DNA from: Plasmopara viticola
Taxonomy: Eukaryota; Oomycota; Peronosporomycetes; Peronosporales; Peronosporaceae
Assembly: GCA_001695595.3 (NCBI GenBank)
Contig: MBPM02000001.1
Span: forward strand, 2,783,658-2,847,657
DNA: 64,000 nucleotides
Direction of reading: 5' to 3'
The notes beneath the pieces were generated by a model, which made no database searches, had not been told where the DNA came from, and saw nothing but the letters and a program-made list of their open reading frames with translations. Positions 32,201-44,680 of this stretch are shown one piece after another (position 1 is the first letter of the stretch; each line of letters opens with the position of its first letter). Position numbers and translations under genes: made by a program.

Positions 32201-35200
32201 TAATACAAACGGATTTGAGCCCTAAGATCTGCTTTAAACGCGTTGGAGACGTGAGACTTGCCATCAACGTCTTGAGACCGGTTCGCTCATCATACGGCGA
32301 TGAGCGGCCGTTAATACGCTGAGGGAGGGCGTTCTGAAGCTATAATTTCAAACTAGTAAAATAAATTGCTTTTTATTAGCATTAAAAAAATGCTTGGTCG
32401 AGACCAGGTTGTGCTGAGCTCCATGATCATCTTAGCGACTTTAATTTGTTTTGCTTTAGCCTCTATTCTAGTTAAGTGCACTCTACCATTTCTTCAGTCC
32501 AGTTGCGTGACACTTCGAAGTCTTTACAATCATCTGCCTAAAATTTGTCGCAATGAAGGATGGGTTGTAGCCAATTTCCATTTTAGTATCATAACAGAGT
32601 TCGAGACCAGCGAGTCTGCTTTTTGCTGAGTTGACTGCAGCCAGTATGCGAACTGGAAATTTATGACTGATGTCTATAAAGCTGCGCATGAAAATGACGT
32701 GGATACAAGGCCCACTGCTTGATGCTATTGTATCCCGAGTTTGCTCTGATAGCTACTACTTCGAACATGACTGTCGTCATTTCAATAGGGTCGTCAAACC
32801 CGGGCGTAATATGTTTTTTAGAATCAAAGCTATAAAAAAGGGTTAGCCTGACCTGTGTTTTGGGCATTAATGTAAATTGTGCAATTTGAGCTTATGAAGC
32901 AAAGGATATTACGCTAAAATTATTCACTCCTCTTTTTAAGCCAGCACCAGAATAAGGGGCGGTGCAAATTATTGTACAGCCTATAATGTCTCTTTTGGAT
33001 CGAACTTGATACGCACATTTTCTCAAAAGTACTCATATCGAGATATAGCTTTGCCTGCGGGGACGTTCTTTCAAGTCGAAAGTGTCTCCTTCTGTCATGT
33101 GTGATAATATCACCTTCTCTAAAGACCATGAATGAAGTTGCTGAGTTCAGTTTAGATGTTAAGCTGTGTCAGCACTTTCTTGCTTGCTATAATGTAGGCA
33201 CAAATTGCATAAATTGATTTTCTTACCTGCTACAAATTGCCAGACAAATAAAAGTATAAGTTGCAAGAGTGAATTGTGTCGGTCAAAGTAACATTTGTGT
33301 CGAAATAGCTCAATGTGGTATTTGTCATAAATGAAGTCTTCCTTGCACCAACCTTTCTCCAATTGACGACTCGGCAATTTAAATGGCACCTTAAACTCGG
33401 TTTAGGCATAATAATTCTAAAGTTGTTCACAGAAGTGTTTGGCCGGTGAACCATAAGAATTTCAAGCAATAAAGTTTAAGCGGCTTCTGCTTCGGGACCA
33501 GGTTAGCATAATAGCATTAGTAAACGTGGCTGTGGCAAAAAGAGCGCATGATCCCTATCTGTTTTGAAAGGAGATGACCAAAAGAGCCTTGCCCATGGCT
33601 GAAAAGGCTCATTGGTAGAAATTGCATCTCCAGAATGGTATATATGCGGAAGGTAGCAGTTGAGGTACGCCCTGCTGAAGCACATATGCTAAAAAAAAGG
33701 ATGGCAGTGGACACCATTGGCATTTAGACCTTTAAATTTAAATGACTTTTTAAGATACTGTCATGGTTACATCAGAGGCTATGTAAGCCTTTATGAACAA
33801 AGTGCGTCGAGGAGTCCTACGAACCATCATACTAAACGAACGACCGAATTTAGCCGACTGAAATTAAGAAAGAGCAATATCTTTAGGCCTAGCCTCAATA
33901 TACAAATGTGTAAGCTCTCGACCTTGCTTACCGCAGTAAAGTAAGCGGATATTGCTTTATCTAAGTGAAACGGAACTAGTGCTCTCTCAAACATCACTGG
34001 TAGAACGGAGAGCTGCCCATCCACGGCATATTCGAGGAGTAAGCTCGTCTAATACTGTACCCTTTTTGATACATATATAAATAAAACGCCCCTTTCAGAA
34101 ATTCTTTGAGCTTTGCACCGTGAGGACGTCCATGAACACCGTCATCTTGATCTGTTCTAAGCGTGGCACTTCCGTAATGAAGGCCGCAAACTTTCTTACT
34201 TGATGAGACGAAGCCCACATCTTCCTTTATTGGACAAGAAAACGTGAGCGTTTGCAAATTTTTTGTCTCGCCTAATGCGGCTTTCAATTTCTCCTTTACC
34301 TACAGAGTAGACAGGTAAAGTAATTTCATTTGCAACTTAGCCCGGCTTCTCTCCAAAAAGATTCGAACGCAACACGCACGCGATCGTCTGCAATCGTAGC
34401 TGCATTATTGGTAATCTCTTTCTTTCTCGGAAGGAACAGCTTCAACTGTTATTCTCGTTCATGGTGGAAGCAATTATAATGCTGACTTTGATCCCACAGC
34501 AATGGTATAAACACAACTGGGCCGTCGAGCATTACCTTTGCTCTCAGAGCTTGAACGTCGTGACGTAATTTTGCTGTTTGACAGCAGGAAGAGCCGCGAA
34601 TACAGCCACCCATTCAAATTTCAAGAAGTTAGGAAGGCTTTTAAGCAGTGCAAAGTGCTCGTCCAATAGATGCGGAATGGTGTTTCTACCAACCCAAAAG
34701 CCATTGCAAGGGCTTAATCCGAGAATTTTACACGGAATGACTTCAAAGTGCTACCAGATGTGACAAGTCACGCAGCACCTGGCATAGAATCGACGTGCAA
34801 GATTTTATACGATCGTCCGGTGAACGACCGTTCACTGTCTCAGGTCTCTAGAGGATCGCCTTGTGCATTAACGTCGCCGCAATGGAGCATGTCGACGATG
34901 GTGAAGACCAGCGGCAAACACGATCGCCAGACCGCCGTAGAATGCGCAAATACGTGCGAATCGGCCTGAAGCACAGTCCCACGCCTGGTCGAATGTCGCA
35001 TTGATATCGTGCTGTTTGATGGCGGCGCATTAGATTGCAGCCTAAAGACCACTTAGTTAATACAATATCATACTTTTAGTCCTACCGATAGTTATATATG
35101 CACATTATTCTATACCTCGCATACCAAAAGTATGCAAACGGTAGAAGTACCGGTAGGATCGTAGCAGTCAGAGTGATGGTCACCGTCTTACTGAAATTGA

Positions 35201-35465
35201 TGCGGACCTTTGACAATTAGTCTTAGCTAAATCGTATCGTGCAAACGGTAAATTCTGAGCTTTATTATCTTCGGTCACGAATATGGTGCAAAACTTTGCG
35301 TAAATATTTTCAAGAATTGGGTGGTGCTTATAACCACCGAAACAAATCGTCAGGGATAACGTAGGGAAGGTTCCGACTAAATTGGCGCCTTTGGCGCGAA
35401 ACTCGACACAATCGAGGCGTCTGTGCTACACCGAGAGTGTGCTGACTTGGCGTTAATTATCACAC

Positions 35466-35819
35466 TTAAGCAGACGTGAACTTGGTGACGGCCTTTGTGC
35501 CCTCAGACACAGCGTGTTTAGCAAGCTCACCCGGGAGCATAAGGCGCACGGCAGTCTGAATTTCACGACTAGAAAGTGTCGATTTCTTGTTGTAGCGAGA
35601 CAACTTTCCAGCCTCAGATGCAATGCGCTCGAAAATGTCGTTGATAAACGAGTTCATGATAGACATACCGCGCTTGCTGATACCCGTGTCCGGGTGCACT
35701 TGACGCAAAACCTTGTAGATGTAGGTAGAGTACGACTCGACACGCTTCTTGCCCTTGCCTTTGCCTTTACCAGTCTTGGCGACCGTCTTCGCAGCCTTCT
35801 TTGATGGAGTTTTTGCCAT
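35466..35819 (-). CDS. H2B: Histone H2B
   Basis: 117 aa, single exon. A Lys-rich N-terminal tail ([20 protein letters not shown]) is followed by the histone fold: [38 protein letters not shown], and the C-terminal [36 protein letters not shown], which carries the AVTKF(T/Y)S site of H2B ubiquitination. The core nucleosome role is established for the family. No partner H2A gene lies next to it; the neighbour is the G-alpha gene, about 440 bp away on the same strand. Confidence 0.98.
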   Translation of the reverse strand: MAKTPSKKAAKTVAKTGKGKGKGKKRVESYSTYIYKVLRQVHPDTGISKRGMSIMNSFINDIFERIASEAGKLSRYNKKSTLSSREIQTAVRLMLPGELAKHAVSEGTKAVTKFTSA

Positions 35820-36258
35820 TGCTAGTGCAAACTGCTCGGTGAATTGAGTTATGGGAAGTCACTCATCTGAAGCCTGTGAAGACAATATGACATATTGTTC
35901 TGCGACTCGCATAGCTATGTTTGATTGGCGGAGCCACGCAGAAGGTAATTGGATTGGATTAAAAATATAATTAATGATTACGATTGGTAGATGTAGGGGC
36001 GGTGGTAGGCTATTGATATCAAACGACGCGGCTTACTGCAGTCCGGCAAAGTAAGAAATTAATCATTGTATTAAAGATATTTTACGCACTCCGCCACTTC
36101 CTACAACCTACGGCTGTCGAAGGTTGGAAAGCACTGGGGTATGCTAAGCCGTTACTCGTCAGCTTATCTTAATTGCTGATGCACACGCTCCTCAACTCCG
36201 CTACTATACGGTCGGTAGCATAGTAAAGGTGCGCTTTCCATTGTCGTCTCGCAACAGT
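35820..36258 (-). promoter_or_regulatory. H2B upstream region with several CCAAT boxes
   Basis: On the minus strand CCAAT occurs four times within 65 bp (complements at 35924-35928, 35948-35952, 35953-35957, 35983-35987), 105-170 bp upstream of the H2B ATG. CCAAT clusters are usual in histone promoters. A near-palindrome ACAATATG/CATATTGT lies at 35882-35898. The distal part doubles as the 3' region of the G-alpha gene. Confidence 0.5.
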
Positions 36259-37403
36259 CTACATGAAACCAGAGCCTTTGATATTCTGTTTCAGAATAAT
36301 TTCTTTGCAGGCATTGAACACGACTTGGACGTTTTGCGAATCAGTAGCACATGTCACGTGATGGTAAATTTCCTTCTCAGGTTGGCGATTCATCTCCATG
36401 AACTTTCCTAAAAAGTACTGCACACCCAAGTCATAGTCACCGAGGCCACCAGGAAAATCCTTAAACACGTCCACCGTCTTGGGATCCACTTTCTTGATTT
36501 TGTCCTGGAACAAGTCCTTCTTGTTCAAAAAAAGAATCATCGCGGAATTCAAGAAAAACTTGTTGTTTATGATCTCGTCGAACAAGGTAATGGCCTCGAT
36601 CATACGGTTTGTAGACGCGTCTTCGTACAAACTCTGGTCGTACTCGCTCAAAGCTGCGACGAAGATCACGGCCGTTACGTCCTCAAAGCAGTGAATCCAC
36701 TTTTTTCGCTCGTTACGCTGCCCGCCGACATCGTACATGACGAAAGTGGCACCATCAATCTGGTACCTCTCTTCTACGATACCGGATGTACGCACGCGTG
36801 CGTACAACATATCCTGCTGGGTTGCTGCGTAGTCGTCGCGCATGATACGATCGAGATCATTAAAGTAGTACTTGACCGATTCAATAATCTGAAATTCAGC
36901 TCGCCGATTCCAAGTAGCGACAATACCGGGGTCCGTCCATAAATTCTTGATTTTCTGTCCTATCACAGGATTCACTTCTGCCTCATCGCTTAGCGTCCGA
37001 ATGTCTTCAAAATCCTGTACGCATGCCACTTCGCCCTTCAACTTCATTTCATTGCACTGCTCAATTAACATCTTAATAGATGTCACCACGTTATTGTAAA
37101 TGATTGGCGTACAGTGACGCTTCTCATCTTCAGTAAGAGCTGCGCCATACAATAGCTACGAAGAGGAGTAAAGATAGCATTAGTCAAGCAAAATTCAAGT
37201 ATTCATCCTAACAGCACTAGCAATAAACACACCTTCATTTGCTTAAACACCGTACTCTTGCCTGACTCACCGGCACCTAACAGCAGGAGCTTTACCTTCT
37301 CCTGCTCTACGCGATGGGCTTCCTCGTTCTTAGCTTCAATGTCGCGTGACTTAACCATCGCCTGTCGGTCGGTATCGCTCATCTTAGACGCACAAAGTCC
37401 CAT
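36259..37403 (-). CDS. GPA1: Heterotrimeric G-protein alpha subunit, two exons
   Basis: Exon 1 37403-37233 and exon 2 37155-36259, 77-bp phase-0 intron; about 355 aa. Start MGLCASKMS gives Gly2 and Cys4 for myristoylation and palmitoylation; an upstream in-frame ATG (37454) would lose these. Nucleotide-binding motifs: LLLGAGESGKSTVFKQMK (P loop), YARVRTSGIVE (switch I), YDVGGQRNERKKW (switch II), ILFLNKKDLF (NKxD) and TCATDSQNV (TCATDT-like). The helical domain lies between. The C-terminus ends NIKGSGFM without the Cys used by pertussis toxin. Switch I has Ser where most G-alphas have Thr after the Arg pair. It links 7TM receptors to intracellular signalling; in oomycetes a single G-alpha governs zoospore behaviour. 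Confidence 0.95.
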
Positions 37404-40400
37404 TTTAATTCTATATTGCTGTCGAAAACTATCAAAAAGCTGCTCTGCCAACAACTAGGAACGGAGTGGGGCAATGCGCAAGCAAACACTGATTAACTTT
37501 TTTTCTGATGCGCGTGGGCGTTCTACTGTCGGAGTGGGAGGCTGTACAGGTTTTCCCAAATTGGTCGTGTATGCCTATAAATGAAACCCACCTGTTCATC
37601 ACCACTTCTTCGTTCACGGAAATAACTCGCGTCTTCGTTACCTCTATTTATGTAATGTCAAGGCTTCGTCCAATTGGCTCAAACACAAGCTCTGGTCATC
37701 AAAAGACTCGAGGCTGGGCAAGGTCACAGAAACCACTACGTGACCAATCCATGATTGGCTTCAAGACCTTGTCGCAAATGCGGCTTTTTTGTCTCGGCGA
37801 CGTCCTCAGAAATAACATATGATAATTATTGAATGCGATAGTAGTAGTATGATAAAAATCATAGTAGTAGTAATGATCCCATTATATAATACTGGAGAAT
37901 ATTTTATCACCGCCACGGACACATGCGAGTGGCAACATAGGCCACCCACATAAAGTCATGAACGAGAAAGAGCTGGCGAGGAATGATAGAGCCAAAGCCA
38001 ACATTGACTTTTAAATCTGTCAACCGAATCAGAAAGACGATAATAGGGAAGCGAGGCCTACGCAGAAGCCACTTGATCCGTTGAAACGAGGGAGAGACAT
38101 TGCCACTTGTTGCTTGGAGACGACTTACGATGTTGTTCTACTGCCGTGGCCAAGACGCGGTTGATGACTAGAACGACTACGCCTGATTGTGTACTTGGCT
38201 CGCGTCTACCAATAAGAATTGTTGTCGATGGGGACATCAGCGCTGTACTAAGTTGCCCCGTCATATCTGCCGGCTCATTCCTTTATAGGCATGAGATGGG
38301 TTGACATTGTGGCAGTTACATGGGTATATCATTGCCACCGATGACACTTCATGTGTTGACCCTACCATAGCTGAAGTTATGATCTATTCCGTCCTCCATG
38401 CGTAAATCTTCAGCAAATCTGCTTAGGGTACTGAGGAAATCGTTTCGGGCAAATATCTGCTGATGGTGTCAAGTGTTCGCTACGGGCACATCGATCTTTA
38501 TTTGTGACTATCCAACGCATAACAGAGTTGATCCAATGCTGCACATGACATACGCGTTTATAATAGTTTGTCTGGGTCTTATTGTGAGTTATACCATCGC
38601 ACAGCCCTGCTAGGAAATCTGACGACCTTCAAGAGTTTGCATGGAACGTCACGATTTTTTAATAAATCATATTGAATAATACTATTAGCACTCCATAATT
38701 TTTGCACGAATCGTGTTATCTCCACACCCAATCAGGGCATGTCTTCCTTTCAGGTGTCTTATGCACGCATGTGATGAGTTTTCGTATACTGCGGCTTGAA
38801 CTTGCAAACCATCCTACGCATGCCGGTCTTTTTTGTTCTAAATCACGAATCTTGGCTACTCTTTCCACTTTGCAATCGGTGTCAGCTGTATCATCTTTGA
38901 CCTTTTTGTCACCGGAAATCCTGATCTTCGACTGGAATTGAGGCTGACTTGGAGAACTCTAGATCACTTCAAGGTATCAGACGACATTATCCCTATTAGG
39001 CTAAGAGCACGGATGTTGAAAATTTAGTGATTGCATAGAACGTGGTGTTTGCGATCATAGCTAACACCTCTTGTCAGTTGCTACTGATAATGAAGTAAGC
39101 CAGTTGTATCGCATAAACAGGCTGCTCTCATTGAGAATTTAAGTGTTAAGTGTAAATTCGATCGGAGGATCTATAACACTAGTCGTCTTAGCTAATAAAA
39201 GATGTACAACATTGCCACTGTAAGAAAAACATTAACGATTGTCGAATTCTTGTGATTGTCTTTCATGCAGTCAGTAGAGGCAGCTTATAAACAATCATCT
39301 CGCTAACTCAGCTAAAATTTAACATGAGTATGTCTAAAAGATGGACTCTTCACTTTTGATACGAGTCACAATTAACTTAATCTCAACATGAGGCTTGAAA
39401 AAACTTGGAACGGCATGCCTGATGCAAGACGGGGATGTGGAGCTTGATGAAAAAAAGCCATATGGCACAAGGTGCATTAACATCTTCGAGTTCCCGAGTG
39501 GCTTTCTAACGATAAAGCACTATACGTAAGTATCATCATTTCTAATAAATTGCAAAACTACGTCCAAAATTCATGCCTGCAACTGTCACCGTCAGACATG
39601 GAGACTGTCATCGGCCTCATTAGACAACCTGGAAAATATTTTAGGATCTTTTTGGCAAAGCATGGCGGCTCGAAGTGGATGATGCTTCCCAAGTCGCTGC
39701 TGGTGCTGTAGTGTTTGGAAGAAGAACCCTTTTAGCATTTTAATTTTACAGATTTCACTCACGAGCTGTTGTCGTCAGTGACTGTGCCACCGACAATATC
39801 GAAATACCTTTGTTTGTATCCAAATTGCAGCTCAGATCCTTGGCTGTCTAAGCTCGAGCAAAAGTTCGTCTATGGCACATTTGAACTTTGCAGAAGCAGT
39901 CTGTGCTGCTAAATGAAATCTTTTACTTTGCTCACACCGCTGAGTCTCACTTTTCCTTTCTCTTCTTCCACAGCACATTAATGAGAGGAATGATGATGGA
40001 ATGGGCTTGCCCCTTATAAAAACTAAGTCAAGTGCACTGTGTAATGCACAAACCGCCACGCTGGCTTTCAGCACAATTTTACATGGATCTTACGTCTGAA
40101 ATGCTAAGTTGTTGATGCGCCACTTGTCATTGGGCTTTTCAACACATCATGTCAAAGTCAAATGGGGATTCTTACTTTCTTGAGCGCGTTTCTTGCATAA
40201 AAAGATGCGTGGATGGTACAATACTGCTCGTTAGGTAAAGTCCACTGCCGTTGTGCAGTATCAAGTCTTTGGACCCAAATTAGTTCACTTACGTACAAAC
40301 CGATCGGGTGGTAACGCCGGGGTCTTGAAATCGCACATCAAGATAATTCTTTTCCAGAAATAAGTACAATTTAACCTTTCAGAATTGACAACTTACTTCT

Positions 40401-43400
40401 GTACTAATTGACTTTCAAGTGTATTATATGTACCGCTCCGTCAAGATGCGTAACTGATCTCGTCTCTAGGTCGTATGACCACTACTTCAACTATGTCATT
40501 GGTCGTACCATCAAGCTCTGCCGTGTTCATCTCATCCGAAATAAGTAAATCATCTTCAAAGTTTTAGACTTTAGGCTTACTGTTACCGGTCTTCATCATC
40601 GGTTGTGTAGCTGAGTGTTTACGCTCTTATCGTCGTGTCTATCTTAAGACTTTCCCGTTCCGGACAGAAAGCGCTGGACTGTCCTAAGTTTTCGTCTTTC
40701 ACTTTAAAAAAATCGACGCGCCTAGGGACACATGGTGTATCATTCTCGTGTCAACACGACTATATCGACGCATATATCGACGTCTAGCGGAAATTTTCCG
40801 TGATAAAACTTCTACTTAGCGAGATATGTGTCACTCTACGTGCATCAGAAATAAAGCGTCCCGGATGTCTCGAGTTTGAGACGCATGACTTACAGCAAGC
40901 CCTGTCCACGACCAATATTACTTAATATATCACGAGTCGTCTCACTTGGTTTGGTAGTATCTGCCTCACCTTCAATAGCGTGACTTCTAGCCAGCCGTCG
41001 CTTGTCTAATGTGCTTAGAGTATTAATGACGATCATTGCTCAGTGCGCGATTAGCACTTCACGTGCATCGGTGGAGACTGCCTTGGCTAAAAGCCAACCA
41101 CGTCATTTTTGGTACGCAGCGAGTGATGAATTATACTAGCATTACTGAGTAGCTTATATGCCACTCTGCGCTCCATACGCATGTTCTTGAAACTGTTGAT
41201 GTCCATTTTTACCCTTCAATATTTGATGCCGTGACCTATTACGAACAGTATTCGCACTTAAAGTGCTCATGCTTTCTCGCTGAACTGCTTTTTAAGTCAC
41301 CGAAGCTCCATTCATGATTTTTCACCTAAATTAAATACATGGCTTGCAAGTCACACTCAGGATGAGCCTCTGCCTTGCATCTAAGTCCAAAACCAAACGG
41401 AATTCTATGTTACTCTACCCAAAGTCATCCAAAAAAAAGACAGTGACCCTCACTCCAGTCACTAAGCAAAAAATGATAATGCCTCGTTTATGTGCAAGGT
41501 GTATGGCTATATATGGGTTGTTTTTTCAATCCTTCGAATTGATAAGGACCACATATACTAGACTGGAATTCGATACGGCTGCCTTAATGAAACGCAAGCC
41601 ATAGTAAGTTTCTATAAAGGTTCCAATTATTGTGCACGATTTTTTCAGGCTAAGCTCTGTTGCCTATCGTGAAATAACGCTCTTCCTCAGTGGCCGAACG
41701 TGCGCCTATTAGGCGAAGAATTTCCCGAGGCATTCCAGAGATCTAGTTGGCCAAACCCTGGGCCTTGACACGCTTGACAAAGCGGACTCAACAGCCTCAA
41801 CTCAAATTTTACCGCCGATAAAGTTGCCTGTATCTTTGCCGCAAACTTAAAGACCTATCGTCTTCTTCTCTTCGTCGCTAGACCCATTAGAGCCGGACAG
41901 CCCGATGGGCCCTCGCTATGCGACCTTAATATATTTTAATGATATTTGTGTTTCGACCAGTCAGCAGAAGTGTAGGGCGTTAAGATAGGGTAAGATGCTT
42001 TGCGGACAAAATCCCGTCCTTCCTATCCTTTTAGACGTCCACAGATGCAATAGAGCCACACGTAAACGTATGACGACTCATTAGAAGTGTTGAGATGCTG
42101 TACGGCCCAAGATTTGTTCTTTCTGTCTTTCTAGACGTTCACAGATACGATAGCGCAACAACTAAGCGTATTCTCATCTTTAGAAGCGCTCACATGCTGT
42201 GCGGCCACAGATACGTCCTGTCTGTCTTTCTGGACACCCACCTTAGATCACACTGTAAGCACAAAACCAGCCGTAGAAAGCTCACTGGGTCTCGAATGCT
42301 TACTTACTGCGCAGTGTGTATGTTCAACCTTTCGTCCGATCTCTTTATAGATGATCTGCTATTAATGTCAGCAAGCGGACTCCAAAATTATTTAAAAAAA
42401 ATGGTTGCCAGATGTTACGGGGCCCTATCCGACACTACTGTGTCCGTGAAGCCATGAAATCTTCGAAAATGTAGCTACGATAGCCTTGCTACTTACTATT
42501 AACTCATTATAACGCCGAATGTCCCGCTTGCTTCATGAACATACGAAAAAAGCTTCATTTAACTTCGCCTCTGGAAGGCCAGGGTAAAATGAGGCTTATG
42601 GCCAACCGGTACTGGTAGGCTTTGTAAAAAAGCTATCCCATGAACCACCGTATTGGGTCTCTAGCAAATATTACCTTAGCCACCAACTTAGTCACGTATA
42701 TTTAATGGAGGCTGAAGATTTTTTTATCTCAGCCCAAAAAAGTGTTAACTGCAGTATATCGTACTTCAATTTTGAAGCACTGACTAGTGCTAGGTTTGCC
42801 AATCATGCTGGGCCAAGGCCCACCAAGAAGGCAGACCTCATAGCGATGCAACTACGATTGCTGTTGGCAATAAAACACTCGACTTTGGCGTCTTTGCCTG
42901 CAATGGAGTAAAATAAAGGCTTTAATTTGGCATTTCACTTGTAAGCCTGACAAGTCCATTCGTTAATAGGCCGTTATGCATGCTTATGTTAGCCAACTCA
43001 TAGTCTGCTCTGCGCGACAGCGTGCCAAAAAATCAATATGTAGTTATTTGTCAGGCTTGTATGCATACGTTACGTCGAGAATGACAACCATCCTGTCATT
43101 GTTCTGGACAGGTGGGATGTATTTAAAACATAGTCTGAATATAAAGAGAGCCTAAGAGCTGTACTCGGAGCTTTACCCGCGCAATTACCGTACCTCATTG
43201 TCATGGATGAGAAAGGACCGCGCGACATACAATGCTTTTCGTACTATAGCGAGATGACTTTCTCATGTTCAATCACCAATTGTGCGTTTTGCGTGTCGAT
43301 ACGCACAATCAATAGCATAGCCAAAAGTATCACAACTGACGCTAACACGTCATCTCTGATCCGGCAAAGCCGGGACTGGTGCATGATATCGGCTTTTGTT

Positions 43401-43829
43401 GATGCTGTTAAAAGCATAATTTGCTTGCTTTCCCAACATCACTGACCTTCCTTCTTTTATAGATTGAATGAAGAACTTATAAATTCCGCATAGCAAATAC
43501 TGTACTTTTGCGAGTAATTTGTTGGTATTTTACCGCTTCCCTAGATCTTTCAAAGGCCGTGAGGTGGACCAGGCCGAACTTTTTAACTATTTTCAAACCT
43601 ACTTAAACGCATGACTACTTAAAAAGCAGCAATGAATTAGTAATTCTATGCCACAAATGTACTTTTGTCGATGTTGGCATAGCGCTTGAGATACTTGAAG
43701 CCTCAAATTGCCTAAGTCGACCTCTCTCCCCAAACTTCGCTACAGTGCAACTGTTTCAGTACAAATCGTCGATGGATAGATAAATGACCTAACCATGTTC
43801 GAGAGAAAGGCCAAAAATATCAAAGAATG
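37404..43829. other. Gene-free stretch upstream of the Polinton
   Basis: 6.4 kb with no supportable gene. Frames are short and interrupted. One short tandem repeat (41,993-42,240) is noted separately. A GTA trinucleotide-rich patch lies at about 37,840-37,870. Confidence 0.5.
41993..42240. repeat. Diverged 99-bp tandem repeat, about 2.5 copies
   Basis: Units start at about 41993 (GATGCTTTGCGG), 42092 (GATGCTGTACGG) and 42191 (CATGCTGTGCGG). Each continues with a C(G/C)T(C)CTTTCTGTC-TTTCTAGACG-like block and an ACAGATRC block at matching offsets. No coding capacity is evident. Confidence 0.7.
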
Positions 43830-43949
43830 TGGTGGCCAAGCGATAAAACGTCATCGGGGCGTTTGATAGTCGTTGGAAAATCATTGGCATGCGACTAGGC
43901 GTGTTTAGCGCCATAAATGTTGCTGCTATCTACATATTTGGTTGTGGCC
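43830..43949. repeat. Dispersed repeat, copy B, left part (interrupted by the Polinton)
   Basis: Left flank of the element; matches the repeat at 27.4 kb (AAGCGAT...CATCGGGGCGTTTGATAG here). The repeat resumes on the other side at 62,746. It ends with the target duplication GTGGCC (43944-43949). Confidence 0.6.
43944..43949. repeat. Left 6-bp target-site duplication (GTGGCC)
   Basis: GTGGCC immediately precedes the terminal AGTATATACC; the same six bases follow the right end at 62746-62751. Six-base duplications are the rule for Polinton integrases. Confidence 0.9.
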
Positions 43950-44334
43950 AGTATATACCTCAAAGCGGCATTCGTGCCTTCGGCCCAAACTGCCGCTTTA
44001 ACCTTCATGTTTCTCCCACAGCTAAATCTCTATCCTATATAAGAACTACCCTTTAAACCCATCATCCTTAACCCACAGACAAATCATCAACCCAATTACC
44101 CGTAAGCATTAATCACATCCCTATATAAAAAACACACCTCTAAACCTTCCATCATTACCCTCACAGACAAATCAACATTTCTATTAACATGAAGCACTTA
44201 GAGTAGCGATAATATCCTCTTCAGACAAAGATGTAGTTTGATATGAATAAAGATAAACAAAAAAAAATCAGTTGTGGTTGTGCTGGTAAACAACATTTGA
44301 AGAGAGCAAAACATAAAAACGGGTTAGAAACAAA
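43950..44334 (+). repeat. Left terminal inverted repeat
   Basis: About 385 bp, matching the reverse complement of 62358-62745 with scattered substitutions and small indels. It contains a terminal hairpin, two TATA-bearing tandem modules and the start of a small zinc-finger ORF. Confidence 0.93.
43962..43999. repeat. Left subterminal hairpin
   Basis: AAAGCGGCA (43962-43970) and TGCCGCTTT (43991-43999) pair around a 20-nt loop, 12 bp in from the element end. The mirrored copy is at 62696-62733. Confidence 0.8.
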
Positions 44335-44550
44335 TAAATAAATATCATTCTATCTTAAGAAAAAAGTACAATAGTATAACAAGATAAAAATGGTTATATT
44401 AAAGAATCCTACGAACGCAACAAGGCTTCAATTACTGCAGCGAAGAAGCGATACTATGAAAAGCATAGAGAAAAACTTCTACAGAAACAAAGAGAATATG
44501 ATCGAGCACATAGGAAGACAGGAAAGAAAAATACAAGGCTGATAAACTAG
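44243..44550 (+). pseudogene. Broken small zinc-finger/coiled-coil gene crossing out of the left TIR
   Basis: A 32-codon frame (44243-44341) has a CxC...H....H core (SCGCAGKQHLKRAKHKN). A second frame (44394-44550) encodes a charged helix (AAKKRYYEKHREKLLQKQRE). Small CxCG-type fingers followed by such helices are common in Polinton-like viruses and giant viruses, so these look like two pieces of one gene with a stop/frameshift between them. No catalytic role is apparent. Confidence 0.45.
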
Positions 44551-44680
44551 AAAAACAAAACACTATCCAACAATAATGAAACAATATTTTTTTTGTTTGA
44601 AAACAATATTAATCACAATATATACAAAGACATTGTTATCTTGAACTACAATTTATTTAGTATACAAAGACATTTTCAAA

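Larger units (their letters stand above)
26662..35465. other. Gene-poor, repeat-derived region
   Basis: 8.8 kb with no gene I can support. Open frames are short and lack motifs; the longest (27920-28420, 166 codons) shows no domain. Within it I annotate two foldbacks and one copy of a dispersed repeat. The rest looks like decayed mobile DNA, with weak ORFs and frequent stops. Confidence 0.5.
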
